DNA from: Neolentinus lepideus HHB14362 ss-1
Lineage: Eukaryota > Basidiomycota > Agaricomycetes > Gloeophyllales > Gloeophyllaceae
Direction: 5' to 3'
Length of the DNA stretch: 64,000 nt
Assembly: GCA_001632425.1 (NCBI GenBank)
Contig: KV425602.1
Coordinates: forward strand, 1-64,000
This document shows, piece after piece, positions 22,588 to 34,604 of the stretch. Each line of letters begins with the position of its first letter. The first letter of the stretch is position 1. Made by a program: the position numbers and the translations under genes. Under the pieces are notes generated by a model. It was given only the letters and a program-made list of their open reading frames with translations, was not told the DNA's origin and made no database searches.

Positions 22588-25286
22588 TGATATGCACAGA
22601 CACACGATGAAACCTGCAGAAATGAGACTTAAAGTGTAGACACAACCACAAAGCAAACACCAAAGCCCTTGGTGTCAGATGGCTGTGAGGCCCGGGGTAA
22701 CAAAGGGTAATATAGTTCGGAGGGGATGGGTGTAGGTGAGACGTATAGTTGGGGCTAAAGGATTATTGGCGCAAAGTCACTACTTGGCGGCAGTCTGAGG
22801 GTAGAAGGCGATGCTATGCGCTACGTAGTGCTATGTGCACGGCGCTGTGTAGGCGCTATACGATGCTCCTCCTGCTCGGCGCTGTATGGTCTTCGATGCT
22901 CTATAGAGGAGCACTACTTGTAGTCGCTATCTCTAACTCGAACATATATAGATTCTGGTTAGCACTACGCTACAGCGCACGGGGCTGTCTAGGAGACTGG
23001 GGCTTATAAGGAATTGCTTACAAACAGTGACACTACGCTGGTGTACTCTGTCACTATCTCTGGTTGAAGTCGGAGGTACGCAAGAGTACCTAAACGCGAG
23101 TCACAAGACGGACTTAAAAGAAATTCTGACGTGAGACTGAAATCTGAAGAGTGTGGTGAAGATAACTTGTTGTACAAACAGTAGAGTAATGGCTTAAATA
23201 CAAGAGAGCGACTGCTCTATGTCCGATCCTATCTACCTACTACCGCGAGTTGTGCCTCTGCTCAGCCTCATGTCCATACGACTTGTACTGCCTTGCTCCT
23301 AATCCGCATGCGCTCTTCGACCAGTACCCTGTGCGATCAACTCTAGCACGCTGATAGGCCTCCAGCGTCGCTAGCCTCTGAAAACGCGTTTTTGGCGTGT
23401 TCGACACGATGCGGAAAGCGCCGAGATCACCGACAAATCTCCGAGCGTTCAGCGAGCTACGACTCAATACATCGGCGATCCCCGAGGAGGCGCACCGCCG
23501 GATACTGATGTCACCGCCGAGCAGTGGACACCTCGCCACGTTGCATGCCTGTCGGTGCTATACCGGGACTCAATTCGATGACTCAGGATATGCCGAGGTT
23601 GTCGAATGTTGCTTATGCGCTCGGACGACGGAACCGATGGCATCGGCGATGCTTACTCAACACCCTGCCTCTTCCATACGATACGACGATCTTCGGAACC
23701 TCCGGAACTCAGCCTACTCTCTCCGTGGCAGCGAGTCGCAGCACTCGGTGCATCTATCAAGCGCCGAAACACGCTGAGTCACTCATATCGGCCCTCTTGA
23801 CGCAAACCAGCTGATCTTACCTTCCGTCCGACCTCGCAATAACTCGGCGGTCATTGGTCGTCGTATGATAGGATGCCGTGGGCCCCCTGTTTCGGTCCGG
23901 TGCCGTCGCAACACTCGGTCAGCCCTCCTTATGAAGTTCGAGGTGATGGTCATCAAGCATGAGTCGTCAAAACGCACCAAGGCGCTGTACGGGCTCAAGA
24001 TGGAAGGATCTTCCCTGGGGCGGCGGTTCCTGACCCGCCTAGAGTACTTCGGAATGAGAGCGGTATGCGGCGGACGATTGGCGAGCGGCTTGGGAGTTTA
24101 GCGAGACTCGGCGGCGCGTTTCTGGTTGTATTTTCTGATTGTAGATGCATGGAGCGTTAGGCGGTCTCGGACTTAGCAGTTTCTTAGACTTCGGGTCACT
24201 TAGTACTTTAGGCGTCCTGTATATTCCTTTCCAGGAGCGAATTTTACCTCACAGTTCACATCTCAAAGTCTCGTTGCGTCCGAATTGCGTTCTAAGAAGA
24301 CCTCGGCGTGAGGTCTTGCGTTTACCTCTGCGTTTATCATCTCTATTGCGTTCTCCCTGCGTCTTCTGCACCGGCGTTCCCTCCTATTGCATCATCGAAG
24401 TCCTCCGACGTGGAGGAACCTGTCAGTCTATCGTCCGACTATCGTCCGAGTCCCCGAAAAGGACAGCTGGTCTAGCCCGGCTCCGAGGACCCTCCGAGAA
24501 GCGCTGAGTCGGCGCCGAGACGCGTACAGTAAGAGAGTTAGGGAGTTAGAAGAGTTGAAGAGCGTCCGGGTCTACTCACAAAGAGATATACGGTGCCATT
24601 TAGTGTTCTGTTTTGCATTCCTCACCTCCCCCGAGCTTTACCCTTCTGCCCTTCGACTACTAACACTATTAGACGGAGTTCCCTCCGCGTTCTCTAGGTG
24701 TTTTTGGTGGTTGTTGTGTGTTGTAGCCTGTCAACGCGTGCCATTCTGTTGATGGGAGCCAGTCGGGTGCGTCTTGACTTTGCATGAGAGGGCACCTCTT
24801 TGATAATCTGGGGGCGGGCTATGCTGCCGATGCTAGCGCAATCCTGCCGAAAGAGGGATAAAGGGCGGGACCACCCTGTGGTACGGCGGTGTCGTGATAG
24901 CCGTAGTCGCGCCATGTGTCGATGCGCACTGCACGCATAAGGAAAGTTGCGCCAATAGAACTAGCACTGATCCGAAGCAACGGCGGGCTGTACGCCATAT
25001 GGAAAGGCGCCCTGAGACACCGCCTCGGTTCGGACCGCAGTAACAACACCAGACGATGTATGCCGAGATGCCGATGACTCAACTGAATGATGTTCGGCTG
25101 ACCGAGCTATCGAGAAGCCATCCTAAGTGCGCCGACAAGCCGAGAGCCTTGTCGCTGGTGCATAGGGTCGCTAGTGCGCAGAGTACCGACAGTGCGCTAT
25201 TGAGTCGCTAAGTCACCATTCCCACGAAGCGCGCAGAATTGCCCTAAATCGCGTTTTCTGGGGTCAGAAGCCAACAGGGCCTATCA
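22588..25286 (+). mobile_element. Right-hand TG...CA element of the palindrome (interrupted)
   Basis: It has a 5'-type end, TGATATGCACAGACACACG, at 22588, similar to the 20477 end, and a 3'-type end, GGGCCTATCA, at 25286. Removing the nested insertion leaves about 1.3 kb, the same size class as the two nested elements. It overlaps the palindrome entry because it forms its right arm and apex. No coding gene of a retrotransposon lies inside. Flanking 4-mers differ, so at least one side was rearranged. Confidence 0.65.
23352..24733 (-). mobile_element. Nested TG...CA element, 1,382 bp, 4-bp target duplication
   Basis: The plus-strand left end is TGATAGGCCTCC and the right end is GCCTGTCA. ACGC flanks both sides (23348-23351 and 24734-24737), and the left palindrome arm carries the empty site CTAGCACGCGTGCCA read in reverse. 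Its 23352 end resembles the end at 26009 (GCTAGCCTC, GAAAACGC). That places its 3'-type end on the left, so the element lies on the minus strand. Several open frames exist (for example 23397-23777 plus), but none resembles a transposase, integrase or reverse transcriptase. Confidence 0.85.
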
Positions 25287-26009
25287 CCGAGTACCGCTAT
25301 CATTCCGAAATACACTCGGCACCTTAGAAACAACCAGTCCGAAGGAAAACCTTCCAAAAATGCTCCATCCGAAGTGTCAGCGCCCATGAATGACTTGTAT
25401 GAGCTGACTCACATCTTGAACATCGTAGGGATAGTCAACAGAGGTCCATGATGGCATCGGAGCGGCAAGGAGGGTCTGCAGCACCTGAACTCGGTGCATC
25501 CAATCAGCTCAGAGGTGCCACATGGTCAAACGGAGGATAGGATCATCGCAAGTGCATAAGGGAGACTAGATACAGTCAACTCGGCATGGATAAGCTCAGG
25601 ATAGAGGTGCCGAGAGCGCCGAGTGTCATGAAATTGCTGACGTCGGGGGGTTCCGAAGGTCCTGAATGCTGACTAGCCTTGCAACGTCCACATGGTGATG
25701 TTCTGGAGCACGTAGGAGGTCCGCTGATAACGTTGGTGCTGTGCTTGAGGTGCGTAAGGGTCACTTGGTCATCTCAGCATACAGTAAAGGCTCCGAGGAT
25801 CTCCGAGGATGTGGTGGTGAAGTACTGAAACTCGGTGCAATGTCTAAGTGCATCAGTTGTAGCAGGCATATGGCTCGGAGCTCAGATATGAAGTATGTCG
25901 GAGCATGGAGATGTGTCGGAGGTGAATGGAAGTGGTGGAGTGCTCTGAGAAGTCATTAGAAACACCGAAAATGCGTTTTTCGGAGGCTAGCGGTGCCTGA
26001 GGCCTATCA
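25287..26009 (+). mobile_element. 5'-truncated TG...CA element
   Basis: Abuts the end of the palindrome. Its right end, GAGGCCTATCA at 26009, carries the family-specific GGAGGCTAG and GAAAATGCG motifs. The left end is missing. The sequence is rich in CCGAG/CTCGG words, like the 23352-24733 element. Confidence 0.6.
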
Positions 26010-26678
26010 ACGCAGCCCAGGACCCCTGTCTTTACCATCACTAGAATTGAAGTTAGTACTGTTTTCAGGGCTTGTTCGTCGTCAATGCATCGCTGAAATA
26101 TTTGGTGTATTCAGTCAATTGTGTATCACGGGAGTATTGGATGGTGCAATAATTCCATGACCATGAACCTCAAATGCCAGCTCGTGCATGCCAGCAAAGT
26201 GATATTGTGGTGTGGTCTCTGGTGTTGTAAATATTGTTTGGCAGAAGCAGGCCCGTCATGGAGTTGTCACCTCGGTTCTGCAGCGTAGTATCTGCGAGGA
26301 ATCGAGTACTCGGATGAACCCAGGCTCCTAAAACCATCTGTCCTTTGTGTTCTCTTCATGTACGAGGACACGTGGTGGAAGCCTAATTTAGACATGTATT
26401 ATGTAATATCATCCCCAATATAGACGGTGACTTTTGGAAGAGAACGCTCAGTGATAGCTAGCCAAAGTGGCTGCCCGAGATCACCAAACATGACACGCTG
26501 GCTCGCAAAATGTCAAATGTCTTCAAGAGTCAAATTGTTTATTCAGTGTTTATTGCTGTTTGTACCACTACCTCAAAAGGGTTTCAAGAGCTTAGAGTCA
26601 CAAAGAAGTCACAGATTGACATAGTATCAGTTATACACTAAGTCCAAACTTGTATGCTCTAAGTATCATCTTGCGGTA

Positions 26679-27159
26679 TTGGAGTCGCACATCCTGCACA
26701 ATGTAAAACATGACGTGATATGCTTCTATATCATGGCACTCACCTTAGACCAGCTAACATGCCTACAGCAGTCCTTTCAGGATTGTGGTGCAACCACCTC
26801 CAACTTCTTCCTCTATTTGCTTGAGAATGAACAGTCATTACCTGATTGTACAAGAATTAACATCCAGAGGTATAGTCACAGGCTCCTAGATGTCTTGGAG
26901 ACCTCCCCGGAGACCCGGGACACGACTATCCAATGGGCACATAGTCTCGTTAAGACCGAATGCACGCGAGAGATACGAGAACTGGCTCACATTAACACAG
27001 GTCTACATTTCAAGGCCAGTAAGGCAACGAGTGAGCAATTGGACAGCTTTAATTTTGAAGTGCCCGCCCTCCTGCATGATGACTTCCGGGTTCCCGACTA
27101 TTACATGGTATTTGCCATGTTCTATCTCCTTTGCATCAGGATCAGTATATATTTACTGA
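26679..27159 (+). pseudogene. Fragment of a mushroom transposon-associated protein (DUF6589-like guess)
   Basis: An open frame of about 160 codons has coding texture: LTLDQLTCLQQSF, TTSNFFLYLLENEQ, DTTIQWAHSLVKTE, LAHINTGLHFKAS, LDSFNF. It resembles the N-terminal part of long proteins that occur in many copies in Agaricomycete genomes, for which DUF6589 is my best but uncertain label. It is cut off at about 27165, exactly where the opposite-strand helicase fragment ends, so the two truncated genes face each other tail to tail. It is unlikely to be functional. Confidence 0.45.
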
Positions 27160-27170
27160 TATATAAGAAA

Positions 27171-27737
27171 CTAGAATACTTTGAACACCTCCGGTGTGCC
27201 ACTGGCAGTATGGCCATCAACAGCAACTCCAGTCATGCCCGCCTTCTCGAGAAGCTCGATGTTTTGCTGGCCTAATAGATTTAAAGGAGTAACAATAATA
27301 ATACATTTATTCTCTCCATCCTCCAAAACCATTAGAAGAGGAATCCAAAATGAGAGTGTTTTACCGAAGCCCGTGGCTGCAATAGCTACAACATCCTTTT
27401 TCTCGTGAAGTGCGAGTGCTATTTTGATTTGAAAGAGACAAGCGCGCTTGCGGAATTTCGCCTGAATGAGCTGGCAAATTCTCTGGACAGTCCATGTGTT
27501 CTGCGGAGTCATGAAGTTCACGTAAGATGATAAGCGAGAATGCAAGGTAGTTGGCGCGTCAAAGAGTGTCACGTCCAATTCCGTCAGAGGTCGTTTGAGT
27601 ACAAACAGCAATAAACACTGAATAAACAATTTGACTCTTGAAGACGTTTGACGTCTTGCGAGCCAGCGTGTCACGTTCGGTGATCTCGGGCAGCCACTTT
27701 GGCCAGCCGTCACTGAGCGTTCTCTTCCAAAAGTCAC
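27171..27737 (-). pseudogene. RecQ-like DEAD-box helicase, N-terminal fragment
   Basis: 188 codons. The second half reads as the start of a RecQ-type helicase: a Q-motif-like region (IKIALALHEKKDVV), the Walker A motif ATGFGKT, and motif Ia-like IVTPLNLLGQQNIELL. It stops at TPEVFKVF without the DEAH motif or motifs III-VI, so about two thirds of the helicase is absent. RecQ-like ORFs of this kind are multicopy and often mobile or subtelomeric in basidiomycetes. The 5' part lies in the inverted repeat. A longer upstream frame (27559-27786) reads DGWPKWLPEITERD. Confidence 0.7.
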
Positions 27738-27825
27738 CTACATAACCATTATCTATATTGAGATATCGCCACGTGCCCTCGTACATGAAGAGAACGCGAA
27801 GGACGGATGGTTTTAGGAGCCTGGG

Positions 27826-29462
27826 ATGAACCGTGATGCGACGAGTCGGTCACGGGACCGGAAGACGTGGATACCAGATATCCTTTCAAAGTTCAAACAC
27901 GAGGAATTGATTCAACATCTGGAACATCTTAACATTTTCCAGCATCATGTCCAACGCTCGCTGTCCGCAAGTAATCCACACATTCTCTTCCTTGCTGGCT
28001 GCAGCTGGTCCTACATCTGAGTAGAGGTATCAGTGATTTCTCTTTCTTCAGACTCTACTGAAAGGTACCAGTCAGCAATAGGGTAGATGGCAAAGCCTAG
28101 ACAGGAAAATACGGCCAGACCACGTCAGGGGGGAGCGGGATATATGATAATAGAGAACGTCAGTGCGTGCGCTTGCTTTCCCAAGCGGCCTTTTCTTGTC
28201 ACTCCAATAGCCTTTTTCCTTCACTTTTCCCTCAAAGAAGTCGTCCTGGGTCTCCCAAGACAGATTCAAGCAGGCCCTGTTGGCCGAACAATCTTCATGG
28301 GATGAACTTGCTTCGGTGGGTCTGTGTAGCGTTGTACCAAATCGACGATTGATAGTCCAGTTCGTCGATCTTGCTGGTGTATTCTAACATATACCTTTCG
28401 TATATTCCGGAAGAAAGCCGCCAGCGAGAAAGTATTTACGACGATTGACCAGTATTCACCAAATCGTATCAGGTCAAGATGCGCAGCAAATTTTCGACGG
28501 TATTTAACACCTACTCCTTACCAAGAAGGGAGAAGCAACGCATGTTGAGATGGTGTCACAGAAATCAAATTGTAGAACTCTGAATTCGAGGGAATAATAC
28601 CAAGCTGCCCATCCACAGACAAAGGTCTTAACTCCAGGGCAGTACTAGTGGTTTGGACGGCGCTGAGGATTCCAGTCTTCAGCCGACTAGGCAAACATGA
28701 TACTCTGTTAGTACCGCTAGCTTGATACCCTTCATATTTTCCTTTAAAGTGTGCAACGACAGTCTACCGAAGAGCAAGACGGTGTTCGGTCAAGCACACG
28801 ACCTCATATCCGAATTTCCATGTCTGGGACGCCATTCGCCTGTCCCTGTCCGGAAGACTCATGACTCGGGTGTGTCCCGCAGCCATCATCACGAACGGAA
28901 CCCTACTTACGGTGCCTAAGATTATGTTCCGGTAAGCTGTATGCCGGCTATGTTTGACCCTACAGCAGCACCTCCGTCGCACTCGCCGCAAACGCAACAC
29001 AATTCAAGTGTCTCGGAACTTGTTCAAGTTCAATTCAATTCCGACTCCTCTCCGCGTGCACGTAACGGGCTTGTATCCAACTGCTCATGGGATGATACGT
29101 CCCTGATGGCCAGGGTTGCAAGAGAGACGAACGTGAGGTATTCTCGCACTTTCTCTAATGCACTGCTTTCAACAGTCTCCCTTGGCATCTTGAAGCATAT
29201 GGGTCATCTGTGGGTACAGGATAGTATGAATGACGCACATCTCACGGAAGGCAGGGGCTGTGGTCTCCAGACGTAGTGTGCTGCGCCGCTCCTCCCGACA
29301 TTACGCGCCCCTTTCATCAACGAAGCTGAGCCTGATGCTGCAGGTTACAACGTGGGCCTCGTGGAGAGCATTAAATAGTGCTGACTTCTTGGTTGCGTCT
29401 CCCACAATATCTTTGTTCCTTGACTTATACTGACGGCAACGACGACGGTTAAGCAGCGGTAT
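27826..29462. other. Intergenic, no supported gene
   Basis: Short frames only. The minus-strand one at 28764-29000 (VPFVMMAAGHTRV, TWKFGYEVVCLTEH) has coding texture, but no start, partner exon or recognisable family. Confidence 0.35.
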
Positions 29463-31388
29463 ATGAGCCTCTTTATTTCGTTCTCGAAACCTGATCTGAC
29501 TTTTACCAGGGCTGCGAATCTGTCGAAGGATATTAGGATCCATCGATCGCTCTTCGCGGAACGAGCTGGTATCCATCGGTATATATTAGAGTGCAAGGCT
29601 GCGGAGGTTTGGATGGAGCACAGACTGAAACATGTGGCGCCAGGTGAAAGGGACAATATTAGACGATACATTTCCCGGCTGGAGGGCGAGATCGTCCAAC
29701 TCAGACGATGTCTGAATACCTTCACCCCGGTTGGAAAGCTTCCCTCCGAGCTACTTGTCGAGATCTTCGACCTTGCTTGGGGTCAATATTGCGGTTCGCG
29801 GGAGGCCTACTTTCTGATACGCGTGTCGCAGGTCTGCGGTTATTGGCGGCAGATCGTCAACGAGACGCCTTCGTTGTGGACCCGGGTCCCGTTAACGCGT
29901 CCCTGCCATATCAAGACTACGATGGAACGGTCCCGAGGATTTCCACTGACGGTGATCGATTGGATCGATGACGGCAACCGACGGAAGCGGGGCCGTCTTG
30001 CGGACTTCATATGGTTATATGGCATCCCGGGGCTTCATATTGGTGCTTCGGAGGAAGACCTCAAGTCAGCTCATGAAGCACTGCGCGGTATGCTGCCTGC
30101 ACTGACAACCAGACAAGAGACGAGCGCACGTAGAGATGCCACGCGTGCGTCCGCCCAGCCGTCGTGGCAGTCACTTTCATTGACAAACACGGGCACGTCC
30201 GCCGAGAACGCCAATTCATTGCTCATTCCCATATCGCAAACCTTCCTCAATAGATTACTTGAATTTGAAGCCACTGGTTTTGCTTTACAGTCTTACCAGA
30301 ATTTTCTCGTTCCGTCGCTGACATCTCTGTCATTAACCGGGCCTAACACCGCTGCAGATGCATCGCAAATGCTTGCGGTGCTTGGCACGTTAACCAAGTT
30401 GCAGAGACTGGAACTACTCGATGCGATCCGGCCAAATCAATCACACCGTCTGAATTACCTCGCCGTACATGCTGGGAAGAAGAAGGCAGAATTGCACCAC
30501 CTACGGTATCTGCGGGTTCGGGGGAGTTTCATGTCGTGCTCCCCGCTCATTGCAACTCTGTCCCTTCCGGTGGATGCGACCCTACACTTGGATTTCCATG
30601 ACCATGGGCATGACTATGCGTTCTGGGCACTTCCTCCATTCCATTTCAAGCCCGTCGCTGAGCAGATTCGCATGATGTCCAAAGGTAGTCGTCTGCGAAA
30701 ACTGTCCATTAGCTCTTCCCGGGATTCTACCAGAGGTCATACGAAATGTCTGACCTTCTCAGTTTGGGCACATCGTGCTCGGCCCGGTTTGGATGAGCTT
30801 ACGCCATTGATCCAGTTATCGGTGTGGGACGACGAGCCATGCTCGCACGAGGTGATTAAGATGATATGTGATGCTCTGGCCTCCGACGATATCGAATATA
30901 TGCAAGTCGACGCAGACATGACCTTGCAGGACTGGACGCAAAGATTTGGTGCGTTCCGGAGTGTGATCAGATTATGGGTTTCAGGGGCTGATGATGAGTT
31001 CGTCGATGCATTGGAGGGCGGAGACAGGGGGAGCGGAGCGCTATTCCCTCATCTTCAGCATCTTATGCTGGAGGAGGACGGGGATCCATATGACGAAGAA
31101 TTCTCGGACCATTTGCATTCAGTGCTGGATTCAAGGAGACGCAAATTCGAACAGGACTCTCTCGGTGGTGGCGCGCACTGGTCGCGTCAACAGGTCCCGC
31201 ATCTGAAAAGTACGTTGTTCGAGCTCACAAGTCCTCCTGCGAAGGTCAGCATGGCGGTGGAAGATCTCGTTGGCCTACCATTAGTCGAGGAGGATTACTG
31301 GCATGAAGCGCGTGAGGAGAATGATGAGCCGGCGTCTCCCCAGGACTCGGAGTACTGGGATGCTCGAAGCGACATCGTCAATGTCTGA
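29463..31388 (+). CDS. F-box protein, single exon, 641 aa
   Basis: The longest uninterrupted frame of the window. A short helical N-terminal region (RRYISRLEGEIVQLRR) precedes an F-box at about residues 90-135: GKLPSELLVEIFDLAW, then VSQVCGYWRQIVNETPSLW. The rest is leucine-rich and repeat-like (LQRLELLDAI, LHHLRYLRVRG, FPHLQHLMLEEDG), as in the many single-exon F-box/LRR-like proteins of mushrooms. The C-terminus is acidic. These proteins bind Skp1 through the F-box and present substrates to SCF ubiquitin ligases; the substrate is unknown. The first ATG is used, but a start at the Met of MEHRLKH (about 29613) is possible. Confidence 0.9.
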   Translation: MSLFISFSKPDLTFTRAANLSKDIRIHRSLFAERAGIHRYILECKAAEVWMEHRLKHVAPGERDNIRRYISRLEGEIVQLRRCLNTFTPVGKLPSELLVEIFDLAWGQYCGSREAYFLIRVSQVCGYWRQIVNETPSLWTRVPLTRPCHIKTTMERSRGFPLTVIDWIDDGNRRKRGRLADFIWLYGIPGLHIGASEEDLKSAHEALRGMLPALTTRQETSARRDATRASAQPSWQSLSLTNTGTSAENANSLLIPISQTFLNRLLEFEATGFALQSYQNFLVPSLTSLSLTGPNTAADASQMLAVLGTLTKLQRLELLDAIRPNQSHRLNYLAVHAGKKKAELHHLRYLRVRGSFMSCSPLIATLSLPVDATLHLDFHDHGHDYAFWALPPFHFKPVAEQIRMMSKGSRLRKLSISSSRDSTRGHTKCLTFSVWAHRARPGLDELTPLIQLSVWDDEPCSHEVIKMICDALASDDIEYMQVDADMTLQDWTQRFGAFRSVIRLWVSGADDEFVDALEGGDRGSGALFPHLQHLMLEEDGDPYDEEFSDHLHSVLDSRRRKFEQDSLGGGAHWSRQQVPHLKSTLFELTSPPAKVSMAVEDLVGLPLVEEDYWHEAREENDEPASPQDSEYWDARSDIVNV

Positions 31389-31690
31389 TCGGGAATCTGT
31401 TGACAAGGGAAGTATTTTATGGTGAACATACTGATTATTGTGTTATTTAATGATGTATTTATCCGGGTTCCTTCGAAGAGGGTCAATACTCGATCATGTA
31501 TCTCTCGGTCCCTTACTTATTACAACATATTACCACGTTGGAGAGACCAGTTAGCACGGGATACCGCAGCTGTTTTCTTGCCTGGGACTTTACTTAGGAA
31601 CGTATCAGCGTAGCTGTAAATGCTTACCATCACGACGCCGATGGACCGCAATACATAATAGAATGTCATGCCATTACATTACATGGGACC

Positions 31691-32627
31691 TAGCGTTCGG
31701 GAAAAAAAGCCCAGCCCAGTAACTTACTGGTAACTTACTCCGAGGTCCCCAGAGGTATTGTTTACCTATGTAACTTACAGTAACTTACCTGCGTGGTAAA
31801 TTACCGTAAAAAAAAGTAAAAAAAGGTAAGAAAAGGTAAGAAACTGTCAAAAATGGTAAATAAGCCAAAAACGCTGCTACAACCAGCCCAAAGCACTGTC
31901 CTCGTCAATGACGGGCATTGGCCAATCAATCAGGTCTCGGACGCTGATGTGAGAGGGTGGCAATATTTGCGGGACTATCGTCGGGGGGATGACAAGCTTT
32001 ATATACATAGACTGAGATTAGTGTGTCGACAAGTTTGTGCCTATTTCCTCACCAATAGTAACATCAGTATGCAAAATGTTGTCCATGGTTTGAGGGGAGA
32101 CAAATCAGAGGATTGTCTCTGTTCTCTGCTTGCCATGGTCGGTTAATTTGGTTGCTCAATTATCCTTCTGCTACGCAGCTACGCCTAGGCGTCATATATT
32201 CAACGTCGCAAATGTGCCGTTTTAAGTTTACAGACACCGTCTATTGTATGCTACAGCTGTTAGAACTTAGGCTGGAACTGTTGGAAATTGTTCAGGAATA
32301 TAAATTAGGAATTAGGTTAACCCATTGAATTTCATGAATATTGTAGTATATTCTAGCATTTTGTACAAGTAGTATATAAAGCCCGAGGGACAGCGCCCTC
32401 CTCATGGGCTTGTAATCCTACGGCTTAACCGCCATTGTACCAGTCTTCTATTAAAAATCTACAGGAACCAGGCCGGATTTGATGCGACTCTAGATCTCGT
32501 CCTTGGAAACCCGTGAACAATAACTTACTCTACTTACATCGGCTCCTGTAACTTACCGTAACTTACCGGTAACTTATCAGTTATTTACCTCCCGGTAACT
32601 TACCACCGAATTTTTTCTGGAACGCTA
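31691..32627. mobile_element. Non-autonomous hAT-like element, 937 bp, perfect 8-bp target duplication
   Basis: The left end is TAGCGTTC and the right end is GGAACGCTA, forming the terminal inverted repeats. ATGGGACC occurs directly outside both ends (31683-31690 and 32628-32635). An 8-bp duplication with short TAG-type ends is the hallmark of the hAT superfamily. Both subterminal regions are packed with GTAACTTAC words in both orientations (about 31719-31805 and 32521-32605), the pattern of transposase-binding subterminal repeats. No transposase is present inside; the frame at 31853-32146 has no BED or dimerisation motif. Confidence 0.88.
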
Positions 32628-32840
32628 ATGGGACCGCCTTCAAGTTGACCGTTACACAATGTAACGCAAGGATGATTTCGGCAAGATGGATTATATTTCC
32701 GGATTTTGTATATTTGTTGAGCCATAAATATAGTTATCGCGCTCGCGCTCCGCTCAGCTGACGCTTCGTTCGTGCCGCCCGATGTGCCTCAGGACTGCCG
32801 AAGCCATGAATAACAAGCCGCTTCTCGTTTCTTATCGCTG

Positions 32841-32848
32841 TATATATA
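32841..32848 (+). promoter_or_regulatory. Probable TATA box of the aldo-keto reductase gene
   Basis: TATATATA lies 58 bp upstream of the ATG at 32906, with a pyrimidine-rich segment before it. Confidence 0.5.
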
Positions 32849-32905
32849 GGGGCTGAGCTGCCCTCCGAAGAGGAGTTTGCAACTCAACGCAGTTCGAGTC
32901 TCACT

Positions 32906-34604
<1,699 letters not shown>

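Larger units (their letters stand above)
20384..25286. repeat. Large interrupted palindrome of two head-to-head TG...CA elements
   Basis: The two outer ends are near-identical inverted copies of about 90 bp, each starting TGATAGGCCC and including GAAAACGCGATTTAGGG. After removal of two nested insertions, the left arm (20384-20476 plus 21517-22587) and the right arm (22741-23351 plus 24734-25286) are inverted repeats of about 1.16 kb. Mirror-image open frames such as those at 22319-22579 and 22749-23009 show the match. The centre, 22588-22740, carries one element end (TGATATGCACAG) with no partner on the left. The likely reading is two solo-LTR-like elements in opposite orientation, the left one lacking its first 150 bp. 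No target duplication flanks the whole. Confidence 0.85.
26332..27825. repeat. Inverted repeat around transposon gene fragments
   Basis: The left arm, about 26332-26570, and the right arm, about 27588-27825, are inverted copies. Both encode the same stretch starting MTFGRERSV and share CAGGCTCCTAAAACCAT. The left arm has an altered segment around 26378-26425 where the right arm reads YLNIDNGYVGDFW. Between the arms lie the two coding fragments listed next. Confidence 0.75.

Noticed and set aside
23397..23777. 126-codon frame inside the nested 1.4-kb insertion
   Set aside because: It has no similarity to transposase or retrotransposon proteins that I can see, and neighbouring frames are equally open because of GC-rich CCGAG repeats.
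20384..25286. Treating the palindrome as a single classical DNA transposon with long terminal inverted repeats
   Set aside because: No target duplication flanks it, no transposase lies inside, and related solo elements nearby have unlike ends. Two fused elements explain it better, though not conclusively.
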